This document shows positions 43,001 through 44,960 of a stretch of 44,960 nucleotides of DNA, one piece after another; position 1 is the stretch's first letter; every line of letters begins with the position of its first letter. Source of the DNA: Thalassospira sp. MCCC 1A01428 (GTDB taxonomy: Bacteria > Pseudomonadota > Alphaproteobacteria > Rhodospirillales > Thalassospiraceae); contig NZ_JFJZ01000039.1 in assembly GCF_002115825.1 (NCBI RefSeq), positions 1 through 44,960 of the forward strand, in the 5' to 3' direction. Both the position numbers and the translations under genes were made by a program. A model generated the notes under the pieces. It was not told the origin of the DNA. It did no database searches and was given only the letters and a program-made list of their open reading frames with translations.

Positions 43001-44960
43001 GGCCAAGATTTTCGCCATCAGCCGCAACAATGTTGATCACGCCGCTATCTACAGTAATTTTGTCACTGTCAGCGACAAGTGAAGCGGCGGTTACATCGGT
43101 CAGCGTCACATCGCCAGAACCACTAACGGTAAAACTGTTGATATGTGCCAAATCGGTTTCCGTAATCGAAAAGCTCTCGTCATTGGCTGCGCTCAAGACC
43201 AGACCACCCGTAGCCGTCAATTTGCCAAGGTCACCCGCAAAATCCTGCGCTGTCAGGCCGCTCACCGTAATTGTCGATCCATCCGCCACACTCAGGGCCG
43301 CAAGATCATCAAGTTGGGTTTTGGTAATGCTCAGGTTTTCACCCTCTGCACCGGTGATGGTAATCGTCCCGTTATCAATGGCCGATATTTTTGCCAGATC
43401 GCCCGCAAATCCACCGGCAGTTACACCGTTCAAAACAATATTACCGCCCCCTGTTGCCTGAAGTGTCGTTACTTCGGCAAGGTCCGTTTCTGTAATATTA
43501 AATGTCTCGCCTGCGGCACCGGTAATTGCAAAGCTGCCGTTTTCAACCGTAATTACCGCCAAATCCGACGCCAGCTTTGCGGCCGTTACCCCTGTCAGGG
43601 TGATGCCGCCGGTTCCAGCTGTATTCAAGGCCGTTATGGCATCAAGGTCACTTTGGGTCAGCGTAAAATCTTCATCCGCTGCACCGTTAATCGTCAAATC
43701 CCCATCAACCGTCGTTTTGGCCAAATTCGCATCCAGGGCACCACCAGTTGCATCATTGATGGTCAGGTTGCCGCCGGCTGTTGTTGTCAGCTGGGCAATA
43801 TTTGCGATGTCGGATTGCGTAATAACAATGTTTTCGCCCGATGCCGCCTGAATGGCAATTTCGCCACTGCCAACGGTCAATTTCTCCAAAATGGCCGATA
43901 TATCATCTGCACCATCAAGGCTTGTCAGGGTAATTGTGCCTGTCCCCGTCGTCGTTAACGATGCAAGATTTTCCAGCTGGTCATCCGTAATCAAAAAATT
44001 ACCGTTGATCACCCCGGTGACATTGATCGCAACGGTATGGCCGGTGGTGTCAATCTTGCCGAGGTCGTTTTGTAATGCACCGCTCGTCGCACTGGTAAAA
44101 TTGATCGTCCCATCCACATTAAAATCCAGTGATGACAAACGACTCAGCAATGTTTTTGAAAGGGCAAGCGTGCTACCGGAATCGACTACTGCGGAAATCT
44201 CGCCATCTGCCGCAGTGGACAACTTTCCAACCAGCGCAGCGAGATTAGACGTCGACACACCCGTTAACGTAATATCGCCGCTACCTGTTGTCGTGAGGCT
44301 ATAAATCGATCCCAGTTCATTAGCGGTAATTGTAAAATCGGCATCGGCAGCCCCGACAATAGCAATATGATTATTTCCATTAAGCGGCTCGACATCGGCA
44401 ATCAATGCCTCGACACTGTCAATATCCGAAATGCCGGTCACACGAAAGGTAAACATGCCGGTAATTGTATTGCCCGAATCATCGGTTGGAATAAATGCGC
44501 GCAAGACATCATAGGAACCAACAATCGTTGTCCGGGCATTTGTCGCTGCGGTCAGGGTTGTGACGGCACCAAAATCATTAATAATCACCGGGCGCCCAAC
44601 CCCGGATAAATTAAGCGATGTCACAACATTGGCGTCAGGAATGGTCAATGTTCCACCGGTATAAACCACCGATCCGCCACCGTCTTCATCCAGTATCAGT
44701 GTGATATTACCCGATGTCGGCAGGTTGGACAGCGACAATTCCCCCGCCTCGGAAACCAAAGCCGTAAAGGAACCCACACCGCCATTGTTTAGCGAAACAT
44801 TTTCCGCTTTGGCCGATTGCGCTGCCGCATCAAATTCAGAAGCAGCCTGCGACAAATCACCAGATGCTGCCCCTTCTCCAATGGCATTCGCGGCTTCACC
44901 TTGCGCCACGTACTGACTTTTGACCACCTCGTCAATTGTCTTAGGCTCAGGACCTATTAA
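37077..44960 (-). CDS. Giant RTX adhesin, type I secretion substrate, partial at its start
   Basis: A huge surface or secreted repeat protein; 2,616 residues lie after a GTG at 44927. The frame stays open to the window edge with no stop and the GTG has a poor ribosome site, so the true start is probably outside. Residue numbers here count from that GTG. Residues 193-745 hold ten repeats of about 55 residues. About 869-965 is a carboxypeptidase-regulatory or Ig-like domain (DGYLVGATVMLVDGDGN, TDANGHYSIEGY), then a helical stretch to about 1205. About 1214-2038 are four RTX modules with GGxGxDxxx nonapeptides that bind calcium. Four beta-alpha-beta repeats span 2057-2466. The end (VITDFVIGEDKFDLSAL, then LIVDNGDGAVNSSEDLF) is a type I C-terminal target signal. 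It is followed by all three secretion genes, so it is the likely cargo, with a role in attachment or biofilm by family analogy. Confidence 0.92.
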   Translation of the reverse strand, partial: LIGPEPKTIDEVVKSQYVAQGEAANAIGEGAASGDLSQAASEFDAAAQSAKAENVSLNNGGVGSFTALVSEAGELSLSNLPTSGNITLILDEDGGGSVVYTGGTLTIPDANVVTSLNLSGVGRPVIINDFGAVTTLTAATNARTTIVGSYDVLRAFIPTDDSGNTITGMFTFRVTGISDIDSVEALIADVEPLNGNNHIAIVGAADADFTITANELGSIYSLTTTGSGDITLTGVSTSNLAALVGKLSTAADGEISAVVDSGSTLALSKTLLSRLSSLDFNVDGTINFTSATSGALQNDLGKIDTTGHTVAINVTGVINGNFLITDDQLENLASLTTTGTGTITLTSLDGADDISAILEKLTVGSGEIAIQAASGENIVITQSDIANIAQLTTTAGGNLTINDATGGALDANLAKTTVDGDLTINGAADEDFTLTQSDLDAITALNTAGTGGITLTGVTAAKLASDLAVITVENGSFAITGAAGETFNITETDLAEVTTLQATGGGNIVLNGVTAGGFAGDLAKISAIDNGTITITGAEGENLSITKTQLDDLAALSVADGSTITVSGLTAQDFAGDLGKLTATGGLVLSAANDESFSITETDLAHINSFTVSGSGDVTLTDVTAASLVADSDKITVDSGVINIVAADGENLGLTQAQAVSYGSIEATGAGNITITEVSGDVSSVLDNLTVASGVISVSAVADQDLSITEEALGDLGGLAATGTGNIALTEASSASVGSDLAKLTTDTGTISITVKSVDTSAVALTYADIAGKTVDISATGNVDVTITADGAYDFSKLSGGTVRLVIDTTNGDVSLSDLDLGSIDEVIVTGPNNALIQAEDVDGLTVTFSATGEGNVVVAVPEGTTINDTGLSGDVEYQSSITYNESGTALDGYLVGATVMLVDGDGNQVGTQTWTTDANGHYSIEGYQFTGILPENVSVRVTGGTDMTTGQAFNGALSVAVGENASVVTSLTAVMHQLVAGNISTDAADAQSDLIAGLGLNASSLSSANVLTIDPVAVVASGSSSAVDAANAATLQIAAAEMLTISAQLAEALQPVLSSGENEYSLAEISDAVLAQIAVAIGNADGASVDWTNSTVLGNLVQSVGNALVGAENFDETQEVATGVTLQDVFGEVAELLANTVGALAELMPSELQMQDASSIDAMNLMISAIKIQAASNATLGDLLDGLFDSNGAFQEAGYQALQTYNDNFSASFPTDVAGVSIGELVDGTIYGSAGADILTNGDEGGRFYGNGGADTMIGGTGDDRFHLEADHLVSGLSITGTDGDEGSRDRVVLHGEANDSFDFTASGLSFNGVDRIDMNNDVAGQTVIIGDQLASTSDANNDETTGDIRIVSRIYDSNDLDVGMQNGITVDASGLTENNHLYFDGERAVDGEETYGGFSGDDTVYGGAGADTINGGAGNDRLYGNDGNDYLDGGDGKDRLYGGAGVNTLIGGAGDDRIYLTDVSGLSGSVIDGNGGSSTEANTVAQDRLIIDLETGADVDLTTAQVSNIDRIDVAMDVANLKIILGHDLAIASDSNNDGTGGDIRINSRVYVDNESEIGLTASPITNGIFVDATAFENTDSLQFDGEVHVGLNDPQTGDETYGGFSGDDIILGGAGGDFIMAGEGDDRLNGNGGNDVLNGGAGSDRLHGGTGIDTMIGGLGTDRIYIDSPSELEDGTFIFGGAYDLDTEQASAAEANTNDRLILAAHGEYDFTDNNLETHDITIGQIDRIEMRENASGYTLALGDGMVSTADANGDGTLGDIQIVSRAFVEDGDTEIDVPITAGVVVDASSLSADHSIHFQGEILIDDETGLEYGGFSGNDRIRGGLGNDTINGGAGDDRIYYSGGADTLIGGTGRDRFYLTTAVLAAGLMIDGTLEAATNDRLLLTTAGNFDLTDQSLADGNVTITNIDRIELRADEAGNNLKIGSQLASTADENGDGTLGDISVVSRVIDDNDNDVAMTNGVVIDGSELTSTQSLIVEGEIQNDPVDGDYGGFTGNDTMIGGEGNDTLQGGDGNDTLIGNGGDDYLMGGSGADVMTGGAGNDIFAMRLGGEAVTVEYPDYTPTQGDYFEVVIDGYAYGARADESETSIESVLSDLASVINNDSGHDYHARVHDGILQIAGVGESVAVDANTYSQGTAYGTQPESEGLFAFSFTDTTTPQPGDFLRLTVGDDVFQVQMSDGDTPGGLIFQLAAQIAAKAQVVYDEDENADVVDAVALDTDGDSNHEADRLFIHVPDGKSIDFDNSGTIHADSGSVFVETDAGDSFSVDVDADTNVAQTGTLTLSTNDADYVAGSFLSVTLVITTATGDVETNYLSTPVVANSAAESIQALADEIKAQDAAFAKSDGDPDATFFDTITVDGGTITFAGKENDSDFTMDATFLGDLGPNAGYIDPAQGENDTFDAVLFDFYDFAQENQSLQDHGTFVLTIDDFTLTQPVHGSDSLADIVSRFADTLKSFGYTVGLEDEHTLFVASDEEITGHSINAYQAGSALDNGVDDTASALSDSTASMLDVITDFVIGEDKFDLSALGGDHNVPTSISVDSSITNSADQGFDLSTAFEGLTLQGDGAAMFVEVSGGGEAAGTYLIVDNGDGAVNSSEDLFINVTGISGDIDTASVSDLFYSET
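37080..37433 (-). other. C-terminal type I secretion target domain of the adhesin
   Basis: It covers residues 2499-2616. It opens LDVITDFVIGEDKFDLSALG and has a later D-N-G-D-G-A-V-N-x-x-E-D segment, then ends in an acidic, hydrophobic tail (SVSDLFYSET). This pattern is common in RTX proteins recognised by LapB/HlyB-type exporters. Confidence 0.75.
37530..38759 (-). repeat. Four beta-alpha-beta repeats resembling flagellin IN motifs
   Basis: Residues 2057-2112, 2153-2226, 2284-2358 and 2414-2465 each run: GD or GS or GT, a strand such as YFEVVIDG or FLRLTVGD or FLSVTLVI or FVLTIDDF, a helix with S-x-x-x-L-x-x-x-I, and a strand such as GILQIAG. The layout resembles flagellin/hook IN repeats. 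The family assignment is tentative. Confidence 0.5.
38814..41288 (-). repeat. Four RTX modules of about 190-210 residues
   Basis: Each module has a group of GGxGxDxxx nonapeptides, then a strand-rich insert with DRxxL, a V/I-DRI-D/E motif, a calcium-loop-like D-x-N-x-D-x-T-x-G-D-I, SR, a V-D-A/G-S/T segment, an F/V-D/Q/E-G-E segment and finally YGGF-S/T-G-D/N-D before the next RTX block. Modules cover about residues 1219-1407, 1408-1616, 1617-1827 and 1828-2036. Confidence 0.85.
42693..44351 (-). repeat. Ten tandem 55-residue repeats in the adhesin N-terminal half
   Basis: Residues 193-745. Each unit follows the form A-x-x-E-x-F/L-x-I-T-x-x-D/Q-L-x-x-I/L, then a short strand L-x-T-x-G-x-G-N-I-T-L, then V-T-A-x-x-L-x-x-D-L-x-K-I-T and a last strand G-x-I-x-I. 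An eleventh, degenerate copy may follow to about residue 800. I do not recognise a named domain for it. Confidence 0.8.

Noticed and set aside
43143..43958. A 271-codon open frame on the plus strand opposite the adhesin repeats
   Set aside because: It lies wholly antisense to the repeat-coding region, has a cysteine-, arginine- and glycine-rich low-complexity product, no ribosome site and no recognisable domain. It follows from the biased codons of the repeats on the other strand.
42693..44351. Tandem repeats that might be read as a CRISPR or satellite array
   Set aside because: The period is protein-level (about 165 bases), the DNA copies are diverged, and there are no constant direct repeats with unique spacers. 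It is coding sequence.

Overview
This window looks like chromosomal DNA of a heterotrophic, probably marine alphaproteobacterium of Rhodospirillales type. A Thalassospira-like host is my best guess, from gene content, moderate GC and codon style only, and it is not proven. It reads as a catabolic and transport island followed by a type I secretion/giant adhesin locus. I see no rRNA, tRNA, IS element, integrase or CRISPR array.

Region 1 (1-5050, minus strand): a short autotransporter-like fragment, then a ribose-type sugar ABC operon (permease, binding protein, ATPase), then a GntR/FCD regulator with two winged-helix domains. Region 2 (5091-11812, plus strand): a zinc dehydrogenase, a UxaB-like reductase, a UxaA-like altronate dehydratase and a TRAP transporter. 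Together they suggest uptake of a hexonate-type acid and its conversion through a keto-uronate and altronate to 2-keto-3-deoxygluconate. Four near-identical 22-bp palindromes sit at the promoters of the ABC operon and of the dehydrogenase/regulator pair. They tie regions 1 and 2 into one regulon.

Region 3 (12042-17340, plus): a TctCBA tripartite tricarboxylate transporter with an SDR dehydrogenase, a FadR-type regulator and an RraA-family aldolase-like protein. Region 4 (17368-23449, minus): a second TctCBA set with a class III CoA-transferase, a CitE-like CoA-ester lyase and an IclR regulator. This fits import, CoA activation and C-C cleavage of a hydroxy-dicarboxylate. Region 5 (23700-31344, plus): a LacI regulator with its own palindrome, a PotABCD-type ABC importer, a nucleoside hydrolase and an adenine deaminase. 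This looks like purine nucleoside salvage.

Region 6 (31450-44960, minus): a giant RTX adhesin of at least 2,600 residues that runs off the right edge, followed by a TolC-like outer membrane protein, a LapB-like ABC exporter and an HlyD-like adaptor. The three secretion genes overlap.

Each catabolic module carries its own regulator from a different family (GntR tandem, GntR/FadR, IclR, LacI), and in most cases a visible palindromic operator lies next to it.
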